A stretch of DNA of 6,890 nt from Candidatus Omnitrophota bacterium (GCA_029567025.1 JAKQLT010000125.1:1-6890), one strand, 5' to 3'. Numbered from the stretch's first letter, positions 1-5,524 are shown. Translations and numbers: made by a program. Notes: a model not told the origin generated them from the letters alone.

Positions 1-2
1 AG

Positions 3-158
3 ATTGTCCAAGCTATTGCTCATCGGCGCAAAGATGCGGTTTTAAATATTCGTGTTAATAGTGAAGACCTAAAGAGCCTTAAAAATAAAGCCAATAGAAT
101 GGGGATTAAATATCAGACATTTATTTCAGAGGTTTTACATAAAGTAGCTCGGGCGTAG
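3..158 (+). CDS. Ribbon-helix-helix (CopG-like) antitoxin, C-terminal part
   Basis: The frame is open from the left edge and ends at TAG 156-158, giving the last 51 residues of a gene whose start lies outside the window. The segment reads as a basic stretch (HRRKDAV), then a beta strand (LNIRVNSEDL), then two helices ending KYQTFISEVLHKVARA. This is the strand-helix-helix pattern of small CopG-type antitoxins, where 'LNIRV...DL..LK.KA...G..YQT.IS..LHK' is a familiar arrangement. Such proteins bind operator DNA as dimers through the strand and neutralise a partner toxin. The partner, if there is one, would lie upstream, outside the window; no toxin gene follows. The family call rests on pattern recognition of a fragment. 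Confidence 0.75.
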   Translation: MVQAIAHRRKDAVLNIRVNSEDLKSLKNKANRMGIKYQTFISEVLHKVARA

Positions 159-172
159 ATATTTATCCGTGT

Positions 173-201
173 TTGCCGTAAAGGATGAACTTTTTTAGAT
201 T
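173..201 (+). promoter_or_regulatory. Candidate sigma70 promoter of the porin gene
   Basis: TTGCCG at 173-178 and TAGATT at 196-201 are separated by 17 bases, each matching the consensus hexamers at four of six positions. The predicted transcription start is near 208, just before the hairpin at 210-230. It is the only reasonable pair between the antitoxin stop and the porin gene. Confidence 0.45.
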
Positions 202-209
202 TTTCTAAG

Positions 210-230
210 GGGCCGTTTCCCAAACGGTCC
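210..230 (+). promoter_or_regulatory. Nine-base-pair hairpin at the predicted 5' end of the porin mRNA
   Basis: GGGCCGTTT (210-218) pairs with AAACGGTCC (222-230) around a CCC loop, with one G-U pair among nine. No T-run follows, so it is not a standard terminator for the upstream gene. Placed at the predicted transcript start, it resembles 5' stem-loops that protect long-lived outer-membrane-protein mRNAs. It could also be an operator; I did not recognise a riboswitch class. Confidence 0.5.
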
Positions 231-284
231 GATCATCTATCCGCAGAAACTTAAGGAGAAACCTTTTAAAACAGGGGGAGAAAA

Positions 285-1613
285 ATGAGAAAAGTATTAT
301 TGTTGAGTTTAGCTAGTATTTTTCTTTTTCTTGGCGTGAGTGTTTCATCTGCTGAGATTAAGACAAAAATTGGCGGTAGCGAACGCATTCGCTATGAGTA
401 TTTCAAAAATCACACCGATTTAGAAAATACTTCCTTAGATAATCAAGGATTTTTCCGTTTCCGCACGCAACTTTGGGGACAAGTTGATCTAAATGAACAA
501 AATAGTGTTTATTTGCGTCTTACCAATGAAAATCGCGCGTATACTTACAGCGCTCCCGTAAAAGATGGAAGACAGAAAAAAGGCCGTGTGTATGATATTA
601 ATGAAACCGTCATTGATAATTTGTATGTTGATCTAAAAGATGTCTTAGACAGCCCATTAAGTTTACGCTTGGGCCGCCAAGATTTAACAGATTACGGCGA
701 AGGATTTCTTATTTTAGATGGCACGCCTGGTGATGGTTCGCGCACGATTTATTTTAACGCGGTGAAAGGTTCTTATAAATTAAGCGATAATGTTAGTTTT
801 GATATGGCGTATTTGGTTGGTCAGCGCTATGATTCTATTTTCCGCGCGATTAATGAAGGAACGCCACCTAATCCTTTAAATACAACTGATGAAACAGGCG
901 CTTTTCTTTATTTTAGGACAAAGCCGACGGAAAAAATTGCTTTTGAGCCTTTTTATATTTATAAAAGAGAATCTGATGGCAAAGGAGCAAAAGGTTATCA
1001 AGCCAAAGATTCTCGTATTCATGCGATTGGCGAATTTTCTAAAATTGATTTAGGTTTTGCGACTCTTCGTCAACAATTGGCTCTTCAATTCGGTAATTAT
1101 GGCGATGATGACAGAAAAGCTATGGGCGGCTATATGTTTTTAGATAAAGAGTTAAAAGATTGGGATTTTTCGCCGACAGTCAGCGGCGGATATGTTTATT
1201 TATCCGGCGATAAAACTGAAACATCGAAAAATGAAGCGTGGGATCCGATGTTTTCACGTTGGCCGTGGATGTCAGAATTATATTGTATAACAATGGATAG
1301 TGAAACAGGAGTTTTATCTTATTGGACCAATCTTCAGATGTATCGGACTGAAGTTAAATTAAATTTGACCAAGAAGCTTAAGCTGACGCCTACGTATAAT
1401 TATCTTCGGGCGAATGAATATCCCGCGTCGAATTCTATTTCGATGGATGGTGGAAAAGTCCGAGGACAGTTGCCGCAGTTAAAGTTGGATTACGCGTTTA
1501 CCGATAATATTAAAGGTTATCTTTTGGCGGAATATTTTATTCCGGGCAATTTTTATAACAATGCGGCTGATGACGCATTATTTTTACGCGCGGATTTAAC
1601 GATTAAGTTCTAA
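285..1613 (+). CDS. Alginate-export-type outer-membrane beta-barrel porin
   Basis: This 442-residue protein has a classic signal peptide: a basic Met-Arg-Lys start, a hydrophobic core at residues 4-18, and likely Sec cleavage after SSA at residue 23. The mature part alternates polar and hydrophobic residues as transmembrane beta strands do, and ends in ADLTIKF with the C-terminal aromatic residue used for barrel assembly. Residues 130-161 carry GRQ, then DGTPGDGSRT and a YFNAVK strand, typical of the alginate-export family (PF13372). Such porins sit in the outer membrane and pass polysaccharides or small anions; the substrate here cannot be read, and alginate should not be assumed. The ATG is preceded by a strong ribosome-binding site (AGGGGGAG, 273-280). 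The gene is monocistronic, between its own candidate promoter and a strong terminator. Confidence 0.85.
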   Translation: MRKVLLLSLASIFLFLGVSVSSAEIKTKIGGSERIRYEYFKNHTDLENTSLDNQGFFRFRTQLWGQVDLNEQNSVYLRLTNENRAYTYSAPVKDGRQKKGRVYDINETVIDNLYVDLKDVLDSPLSLRLGRQDLTDYGEGFLILDGTPGDGSRTIYFNAVKGSYKLSDNVSFDMAYLVGQRYDSIFRAINEGTPPNPLNTTDETGAFLYFRTKPTEKIAFEPFYIYKRESDGKGAKGYQAKDSRIHAIGEFSKIDLGFATLRQQLALQFGNYGDDDRKAMGGYMFLDKELKDWDFSPTVSGGYVYLSGDKTETSKNEAWDPMFSRWPWMSELYCITMDSETGVLSYWTNLQMYRTEVKLNLTKKLKLTPTYNYLRANEYPASNSISMDGGKVRGQLPQLKLDYAFTDNIKGYLLAEYFIPGNFYNNAADDALFLRADLTIKF

Positions 1614-1631
1614 TTTTTATCTTCGCGAAAA

Positions 1632-1677
1632 AACCTCGCGGGTTGGTTGAGAAATCAGCCTGCGAGGTTATTTTTTT
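1632..1677 (+). terminator. Strong rho-independent terminator after the porin gene
   Basis: Bases 1632-1648 pair with 1653-1669 in a 17-base-pair stem with three G-U pairs and no mismatch, closed by a GAGA tetraloop of the stable GNRA type. A run of seven T follows at 1671-1677. An A-run before the stem (1628-1632) means it might also work weakly on the opposite strand. It isolates the porin gene from the cluster downstream. Confidence 0.93.
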
Positions 1678-1689
1678 GTAATTAGTTGT

Positions 1690-1711
1690 TTCTCAATCGA
1701 ATGATTGAGAA
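1690..1711. repeat. Perfect inverted repeat, possible operator
   Basis: TTCTCAATC (1690-1698) and GATTGAGAA (1703-1711) form perfect 9-base arms around a 4-base centre. It lies between the porin terminator and the promoter at 1771-1799. It is not followed by a clean T-run, so a regulator-binding site or a secondary RNA hairpin is more likely than a terminator. About 60 bases separate it from the -35 region. Confidence 0.5.
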
Positions 1712-1770
1712 TGTTTTCCTTCCAGCGACGAGAAATCATCTCAAAAAATATAAAAAAAAACAAAATAATA

Positions 1771-1799
1771 TTTTTAATTTATTTTTTCTTTGTTATGAT
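1771..1799 (+). promoter_or_regulatory. Extended -10 promoter of the ParA cluster
   Basis: TGT followed by TATGAT (1791-1799) is an extended -10 element. A weak -35 (TTTTTA, 1771-1776) lies 17 bases upstream, and an A-rich tract at 1743-1765 could act as an UP element. The predicted start is near 1806, giving an 85-base leader. That leader contains CCTCCTC (1808-1814) and a 6-base-pair stem (CCTAAC 1822-1827 with GTTAGG 1845-1850). Confidence 0.55.
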
Positions 1800-1891
1800 G
1801 AAATCATCCTCCTCACAAACACCTAACTGCTTTATAGAGATTGGGTTAGGGCAAAAGTGTATTTTATTAACCTTTTAAAAATTTTTTATTT

Positions 1892-2488
1892 ATGAGCCGA
1901 GAAGATATTTATGACCATTTAGCTCAAGTGTATTTGGGCAAACGTAGAAAAACTGAAGAAAAAAAGAAAAAACAATTTAACGCGTGGCTTGTATTGAATA
2001 TTTTTATCGCGGTCATTATCTTTACGAGCGTCTTTTACGGATTCACCGCGTTTTTTACGCGGCATGGGATGACCTTCAAAAAGAATATTATTTTTTCTCT
2101 TTATAATGGGCCGTTGACGATGGAATATAATTTTAAAGACGCGTTTACTCCGTCGAAATCATTCGCATTGGCCATTCCTTCGACGATTCAACCAGGCGTT
2201 TATGAAAATTTCGCTTTTTCTATTCGGGCGAAAGAGGATGGCGCGCCTGGAATTATTAAAGTTGTTTTTCGTAACGCGAAGAATGAGGTTTCATCTTATT
2301 ATGTTCAGAATGTGGGCAAATCATGGCAGGAGGTCAATATTCCATTAGAGAAATTTTATCAGATTACAGATTGGTCAACGATTATTGATGTGTCTTTTGT
2401 TTTAGAATCATGGAATGTTGAGAATAAGCGAGGCGCGGTTCTTATTGATGAGATTTGTTTTTCAGGCGTCAAGGAGCCATTATCATAA
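1892..2488 (+). CDS. Single-pass membrane protein with jelly-roll carbohydrate-binding-like domain
   Basis: This 198-residue protein has a charged cytoplasmic tail (1-30, with a KRRKTEEKKKK stretch), one membrane helix (about 31-55) and a C-terminal domain on the outer face of the inner membrane. The positive residues before the helix fix this orientation. Residues 67-193 look like a beta-sandwich of the galactose-binding/CBM11-CIA30 type: 'SWQEVNIPLEKF' at 144-155, and a last strand 'GAVLIDEICFSG' at 181-192, the usual ending of such folds. The ligand is unknown; the fold assignment is by pattern. The ATG is the first start after an in-frame stop (1868-1870) and has no Shine-Dalgarno site. 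It heads the cluster, 44 bases before the ParA gene, which suggests a shared role. Confidence 0.7.
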   Translation: MSREDIYDHLAQVYLGKRRKTEEKKKKQFNAWLVLNIFIAVIIFTSVFYGFTAFFTRHGMTFKKNIIFSLYNGPLTMEYNFKDAFTPSKSFALAIPSTIQPGVYENFAFSIRAKEDGAPGIIKVVFRNAKNEVSSYYVQNVGKSWQEVNIPLEKFYQITDWSTIIDVSFVLESWNVENKRGAVLIDEICFSGVKEPLS

Positions 2489-2515
2489 ACATTGTTTAAA
2501 TGTTTTTATTATTTA

Positions 2516-2521
2516 AAGGAG
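2516..2521 (+). promoter_or_regulatory. Ribosome-binding site of the ParA gene
   Basis: AAGGAG stands 11 bases before the ATG at 2533. It is the only clear Shine-Dalgarno site within the cluster 1892-4489, which suggests that ParA translation is initiated independently while the two genes after it rely at least partly on coupling. Confidence 0.6.
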
Positions 2522-2532
2522 ATTGAATAACA

Positions 2533-3639
2533 ATGAAAGTTATTTCTATCGCGAATCAGAAAGGCGGCTGTGGCAAAACAACCACCGCTATTAATTTAGC
2601 GTCGGCGTTAAGCGCTATTGGGAAAAAGATTCTTTTGATTGATTTAGATCCGCAGGCGCACGCATCGTTAGGTCTTGATATCGAAAGCCAAGACAGTATT
2701 TATAATGTTATTTCACACTTGACGCCTAAAAAATTAGTAATGGATGATATTATTAAGCGCGTGGAAGAGCGTTTTGATATTGTACCTTCCAATATTTTAG
2801 TCGGGACGTTAGAACAGGAATTATCCGATGAGATTGGGCGCGAATTAAAATTATTATCGGTTATTGAGCCGCTTAAAGAACGCTATGATTATATTCTTAT
2901 TGATTGCCCGCCGAGTTTAGGGATTTTAACGGTTAACGCGATTCGTACCAGCGATGAAATTATTATTCCGGTTGAGACGAGCCGTTTTTCCATGCAGGGC
3001 GTGGATCATTTAATGGATATTGTGAATTTAATCAAAGATCGCCTTAATCATGCGGTTAATTGTCGTGTGCTTATTACGATGTTTGATTCGCGTTTAAGGC
3101 ATTCGTTTGCGATGCTTGCGACGTTTAAAGAAAAATTTAAGGAACGTCTTTTTGATACCATTGTTCATGTGAATGTGAAATTAAAAGAATCCGCGGTTTT
3201 AGGACGAACGGTGGCTTGTTATGATAAATATTGCCGCGGTGCGAAAGATTATTATTCGCTGGCGAAAGAAATGCTTGCGCGTGAACGTGAAGATTTTCAT
3301 CAGATGCGCGAGAGTTCTGTTTTAAATAAAGAGTTATCGCGTAAGATGCAAAAAATTATGGCACAGGAAATTAAAGATTTCTTGCCGACGAAGTTTGAGA
3401 TAGAAGCTCCAGGCGCTAAAACTGTTTATATTACCGGCAGTTTTAATGATTGGGCGCTTGATGATGCGTGCCGTTTAAAAGAAAATAACGGCGTTTGGGC
3501 AACGGATATTCCATTGCGGCCCGGTATTCATCAATATCAATTTATTGTCGATGGCGTCTGGTGTGAAGATCCTAAAAATCCTCGACAAGAAAAAAATTCT
3601 TTCGGAGATGTGAATTCGATTATTGAGGTCGTGGGTTGA
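2533..3639 (+). CDS. ParA-family ATPase fused to a C-terminal CBM48/AMPK-beta glycogen-binding domain
   Basis: Residues 1-250 form a complete ParA/Soj ATPase. It has the deviant Walker A KGGCGKTTT (10-18) with signature Lys10 and catalytic Lys15, the A' motif DLDPQ (37-41), Walker B ILIDCPP (121-127), and the late RGAKDYYSLAKEM block (235-247) that in ParA proteins includes DNA-contacting basic residues. A charged linker (251-283) leads to an 85-residue domain with GSFNDW (302-307), a PLRPG turn and YQFIVDGVW (335-343). This matches CBM48/AMPK-beta modules, and the two tryptophans are in positions that usually stack on glucose chains. Ordinary ParA is about 250-270 residues, so the extra domain is a true fusion; one uninterrupted frame spans both. 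No ParB or parS is visible in the window. Known: ParA dimers pattern cargo on nucleoids or membranes. Inferred: the cargo or signal here is glycogen-like. Confidence 0.92.
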   Translation: MKVISIANQKGGCGKTTTAINLASALSAIGKKILLIDLDPQAHASLGLDIESQDSIYNVISHLTPKKLVMDDIIKRVEERFDIVPSNILVGTLEQELSDEIGRELKLLSVIEPLKERYDYILIDCPPSLGILTVNAIRTSDEIIIPVETSRFSMQGVDHLMDIVNLIKDRLNHAVNCRVLITMFDSRLRHSFAMLATFKEKFKERLFDTIVHVNVKLKESAVLGRTVACYDKYCRGAKDYYSLAKEMLAREREDFHQMRESSVLNKELSRKMQKIMAQEIKDFLPTKFEIEAPGAKTVYITGSFNDWALDDACRLKENNGVWATDIPLRPGIHQYQFIVDGVWCEDPKNPRQEKNSFGDVNSIIEVVG

Positions 3640-3962
3640 TGAGCGCTTCTATCGAACAGAGCTTTTCTATTCGTGAAGGAAAAATGTTTGCTTTTTTAGC
3701 ATATCTGCCTGTTGTTTGTATTATCCCGCTTATTTTTAAGAAAGAAAATCCATTTGTGTTAGAGCATGGCAAACAAGGGCTTGTCCTTTTTGTTGGGGAA
3801 GTCGCTGTTTTTGTATTGCATATTATTTTAGGCGTGTGGTTTTTGCGATTAGGATTATTTGTCTTTGGTGTTTTATCTCTTATCGGTATGGTTTCAACGT
3901 TAAAAGGCCGTTTTGTCAAAATTCCTGTGATTGATAATATTGCCCAAAAGCTCGTTCTCTAA
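3639..3962 (+). CDS. Small three-helix membrane protein, Tic20/DUF4870-like
   Basis: The gene starts at the ATG that overlaps the ParA stop as TGATG (3637-3641). A TTG one codon earlier would add a single Met and is less likely. GAGG at 3624-3627 is a weak ribosome-binding site, and coupling to ParA translation is probable. The 107-residue product has three hydrophobic segments (about 16-34, 47-63 and 65-85). Between the first and second lies KKENPFVLEHGKQGLVLF, the 'PF...H..QGL' loop seen in Tic20/DUF4870-type bacterial membrane proteins, whose function is largely unknown. In context it could be a membrane partner or anchor for the ParA-like ATPase. The family match is by motif and hydropathy only. 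Confidence 0.8.
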   Translation: MSASIEQSFSIREGKMFAFLAYLPVVCIIPLIFKKENPFVLEHGKQGLVLFVGEVAVFVLHIILGVWFLRLGLFVFGVLSLIGMVSTLKGRFVKIPVIDNIAQKLVL

Positions 3963-3967
3963 TAATT

Positions 3968-4489
3968 ATGTCTCTTGTTGAACGTTTATTAGATTCTCTC
4001 ATTCAATATCTTCAAAAAAAAAGAAATATTATCCGCCGAGAAGAAAAAAAGAAGCGCTCGAAGAAGAAAATTATTTTAAAAAAGAAAAAGTTTATTAAGA
4101 AAAAAAGCCCGCCAAAGATTTTCAAAAAGAATAATATAGAAAAGAATTTTAAAAAGATATCTTTCTTAAAGTCTGTAAAATTCCCTGCGGTTAAAGTTTT
4201 GCCGACCAAAGTTTCTTTAGCTTTAAAAGAAAAACAAAAAGATGTTTTGATAGGACAGGTGACACATTTTTTTCCCAGAATTGAAGTAGCGGTCATTAAA
4301 ATTTCGGATAAAGAGTTAAAGTGTGGCGAGAGGATCAAAATTGAAGGAGGATCGGGCAGTTTTACTCAAAAAGTTGAGTCGATGCAAAGAGAAAGCGTGG
4401 ATGTGAAAGTAGCGCGTAAGGGGCAATTGATAGGTCTTAAGGTCAAGCAAAAGGTCTCTGAAGGCGCGAAGGTTTTTAAACTCCTCTGA
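3968..4489 (+). CDS. EF-Tu domain-2-like protein with lysine-rich N-terminal tail
   Basis: The 173-residue protein has two parts. Residues 1-15 look like a short amphipathic helix, and 17-63 are extremely basic (21 Lys and 4 Arg in 47), probably disordered and able to bind RNA, DNA or acidic lipid. Residues 92-172 are a small beta-barrel: 'IGQVTHFFPRIEVAVIKI', 'LKCGERIKIEG', 'FTQKVESMQ' and 'GLKVKQKV..GAKVFKL'. This is the pattern of stand-alone proteins annotated as translation elongation factor-like, related to EF-Tu domain 2 and the U32 peptidase C-terminal barrel. No GTPase domain is present. The start lies 5 bases after the previous stop with no Shine-Dalgarno site, so coupled translation is likely. 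Role unknown. The tail is A-rich in DNA (nine consecutive A at 4014-4022), so sequencing or slippage errors deserve attention. Confidence 0.8.
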   Translation: MSLVERLLDSLIQYLQKKRNIIRREEKKKRSKKKIILKKKKFIKKKSPPKIFKKNNIEKNFKKISFLKSVKFPAVKVLPTKVSLALKEKQKDVLIGQVTHFFPRIEVAVIKISDKELKCGERIKIEGGSGSFTQKVESMQRESVDVKVARKGQLIGLKVKQKVSEGAKVFKLL

Positions 4490-4502
4490 GGGATTTAATC
4501 TA

Positions 4503-4531
4503 TTGCCCTTGCGAAACCGATATGTTATATT
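4503..4531 (+). promoter_or_regulatory. Promoter of the pilin-like gene
   Basis: TTGCCC (4503-4508) and TATATT (4526-4531) are 17 bases apart, with TGT directly before the -10 hexamer (extended -10). The predicted start is near 4538, giving a leader of about 45 bases that includes AAGCA/TGCTT arms (4540-4544, 4556-4560). The element separates this pair of genes from the ParA cluster, although no terminator is visible after 4489, so read-through is possible. Confidence 0.65.
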
Positions 4532-4582
4532 TTGAATAGAAGCAATTCTTTAAGATGCTTTTATATTTGAGAGGGAACACTT

Positions 4583-4807
4583 ATGAAGAAAAATTTTTGT
4601 AAAGGTCAGGGAATGCTTGAATATATTCTTCTTTTTGCCTCGATAATTGCTATTCTTTTGGTCGTTTTAGCTCCTCGGCGTGGTTTTGTTTATAATGCTA
4701 TTGAAAGTTCGCTGGATATTTCTTTTAATGCGGTGGAGAAGAAATCTAAAGCCCATAATGTTGATGTTGTTATAAAAAGAGCCATCGCCAATCAGGCGAT
4801 TCGTTAA
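4583..4807 (+). CDS. Flp-like (type IVb) pilin or pseudopilin
   Basis: The 74-residue protein has a short basic leader (MKKNFCKG) followed by QGMLEY and a hydrophobic helix (about 11-30, ending before PRRG). Cutting after Gly8 puts Glu at +5 and Tyr at +6, the G/XXXXEY motif that prepilin peptidase recognises in Flp/Tad pilins. The mature length of 66 is within the usual range for these small pilins. After the helix comes a polar amphipathic tail. The product would lie in the inner membrane until assembled into a pilus or secretion pseudopilus. No tad genes or peptidase are in the window, so it may be an orphan subunit or a single-helix protein with a similar leader. GAGAGGGA before the ATG is a good ribosome-binding site. 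Confidence 0.7.
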   Translation: MKKNFCKGQGMLEYILLFASIIAILLVVLAPRRGFVYNAIESSLDISFNAVEKKSKAHNVDVVIKRAIANQAIR

Positions 4808-5211
4808 TGAAAATAAAAGAACAAAAATTAATTCGCCGTTATCTTGTCTGGTGTTATAAGACGACCAAAGAATCTTTGGATAAAATTGATCGTTATTATA
4901 CGCAATTGCAAGTTGATGCCTTTATTTTACAAGATTTGAAGAAGCAAAGAAGCTCCGATAAGGATTATCAGAAATTTCTTAAGGATTTTGAAAATTATAT
5001 GGCCAAGAAAAAAGAAAATGTTGACCTTCAAAAATATAAAGATGAAAAATCAAAAGAACTCCGGCCAGATTATATTTATTTAAAAAATCGATTTTTGGCT
5101 ATTGAAAAAGCGATTGTTCATTTCTTAGGAAAAAAAGAATTGTTGGCTATTGAACAGCTTTATGAAAAAGAAATGATAACGCGGATTCTTGAGGCGAGAG
5201 AACACTTTTAA
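4807..5211 (+). CDS. Charged coiled-coil protein of unknown function
   Basis: I do not recognise this 134-residue protein. It is rich in Lys, Glu and Asp, has no signal peptide or membrane segment, and reads as almost all helix. An aromatic-rich start (RRYLVWCYKTTKESLDKIDRYYTQL) is followed by a highly charged middle with coiled-coil character (about 42-82), then a second helical part (about 88-134). It is likely cytoplasmic. Its ATG shares one base with the stop of the pilin-like gene (TAATG, 4805-4809) and has no separate Shine-Dalgarno site, so the two are almost certainly co-translated and perhaps functionally linked, for example as a cytoplasmic partner of the pilin-like protein. No hairpin terminator follows; only A/T runs lie before the convergent gene. 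Confidence 0.72.
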   Translation: MKIKEQKLIRRYLVWCYKTTKESLDKIDRYYTQLQVDAFILQDLKKQRSSDKDYQKFLKDFENYMAKKKENVDLQKYKDEKSKELRPDYIYLKNRFLAIEKAIVHFLGKKELLAIEQLYEKEMITRILEAREHF

Positions 5212-5250
5212 AGTTTTTAAAAAATAAAAAAAGAAGCAAAGAAGATTTTG

Positions 5251-5511
5251 TTATCGCTGTTGCATGCGTTGCATGTCTTTCAGCCGCTGTTTCTGGTCGT
5301 CCATAAGTCGTTTACGCTGGTCTTCAATATCTTGGATTTTTTGTTTTTGTTCCCGTAGGCGTTGGGCAGAATCGATATTTGTTTTTTTCGGGGGAGTTTT
5401 GGTGATTTCTTTTAATCCTTTGATCGCGCCATAAAATAAAAGACACGCAAAAATAAAGCCCAAAGCGATAAGCATAGGAAAATCGTTGTCTTTAGAATAA
5501 TCGTCTCGCAT
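5251..5511 (-). CDS. Small membrane-anchored coiled-coil protein of unknown function
   Basis: Read on the minus strand from the ATG at 5509-5511, this gives 86 residues: a short polar start (MRDDYSKDNDFP), one membrane helix (about 13-32, LIALGFIFACLLFYGAI), then a basic and glutamine-rich helix (about 33-86) with clear coiled-coil character, ending MQRMQQR. The last codons are a 9-base tandem repeat in DNA (5259-5276 region). An upstream in-frame ATG at 5589 would add 26 residues of low-complexity AT-rich sequence overlapping the divergent gene, and is rejected. A promoter with TATAAT at 5524-5519 places the transcript start within about one base of this ATG, so the mRNA is probably leaderless, which fits the lack of a Shine-Dalgarno site. 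Function unknown. Confidence 0.7.
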   Translation of the reverse strand: MRDDYSKDNDFPMLIALGFIFACLLFYGAIKGLKEITKTPPKKTNIDSAQRLREQKQKIQDIEDQRKRLMDDQKQRLKDMQRMQQR

Positions 5512-5514
5512 AAA

Positions 5515-5524
5515 TATAATTATA
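5515..5524. promoter_or_regulatory. Palindromic shared -10 region of divergent genes
   Basis: TATAATTATA is a perfect palindrome that holds a TATAAT on each strand (plus 5515-5520, minus 5524-5519). The two hexamers overlap by two bases. The minus copy has a good -35; the plus copy has only a weak one (TTTAGA, 5491-5496, 18-base spacing). If both are active, RNA polymerase can occupy only one at a time. Confidence 0.45.

Noticed and set aside
210..264. Possible riboswitch in the porin leader
   Set aside because: Beyond the single hairpin, no conserved riboswitch core (c-di-GMP, cobalamin, TPP, glycine or similar) could be recognised.
1649..1808. Repeated GAGAAATCA (1649, 1730) and GAAATCATC (1732, 1800) words
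   Set aside because: The copies are short, irregularly spaced and overlap unrelated elements; no array structure is present.
1711..1878. Open plus-strand frame of 55 codons from an ATG, with a hydrophobic stretch in the middle
   Set aside because: It has no ribosome-binding site, overlaps the palindrome and the promoter, and its product is low-complexity Lys/Ile/Phe from A/T runs. A chance open frame is more likely.
2487..2507. Seven-base-pair AT-rich hairpin followed by T residues between the first two cluster genes
   Set aside because: Only one G-C pair in the stem makes it too weak to act as a terminator, and the flanking genes look co-transcribed.
3620..3919. Minus-strand open frame opposite the Tic20/DUF4870-like gene
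   Set aside because: It mirrors a well-supported membrane protein gene, has a composition typical of antisense frames (Thr, Asn and Pro rich) and shows no ribosome-binding site or domain.
4012..4338. Minus-strand open frame with a Phe/Leu-rich C-terminal half resembling membrane helices
   Set aside because: The Phe runs are the reverse complement of the lysine codons of the plus-strand gene, so the apparent membrane character is an artefact.
5212..5250. Possible bidirectional terminator between the convergent genes
   Set aside because: Only A/T runs and the short palindrome TTTTTAAAAA are present; there is no G-C stem, so I cannot support a terminator call.
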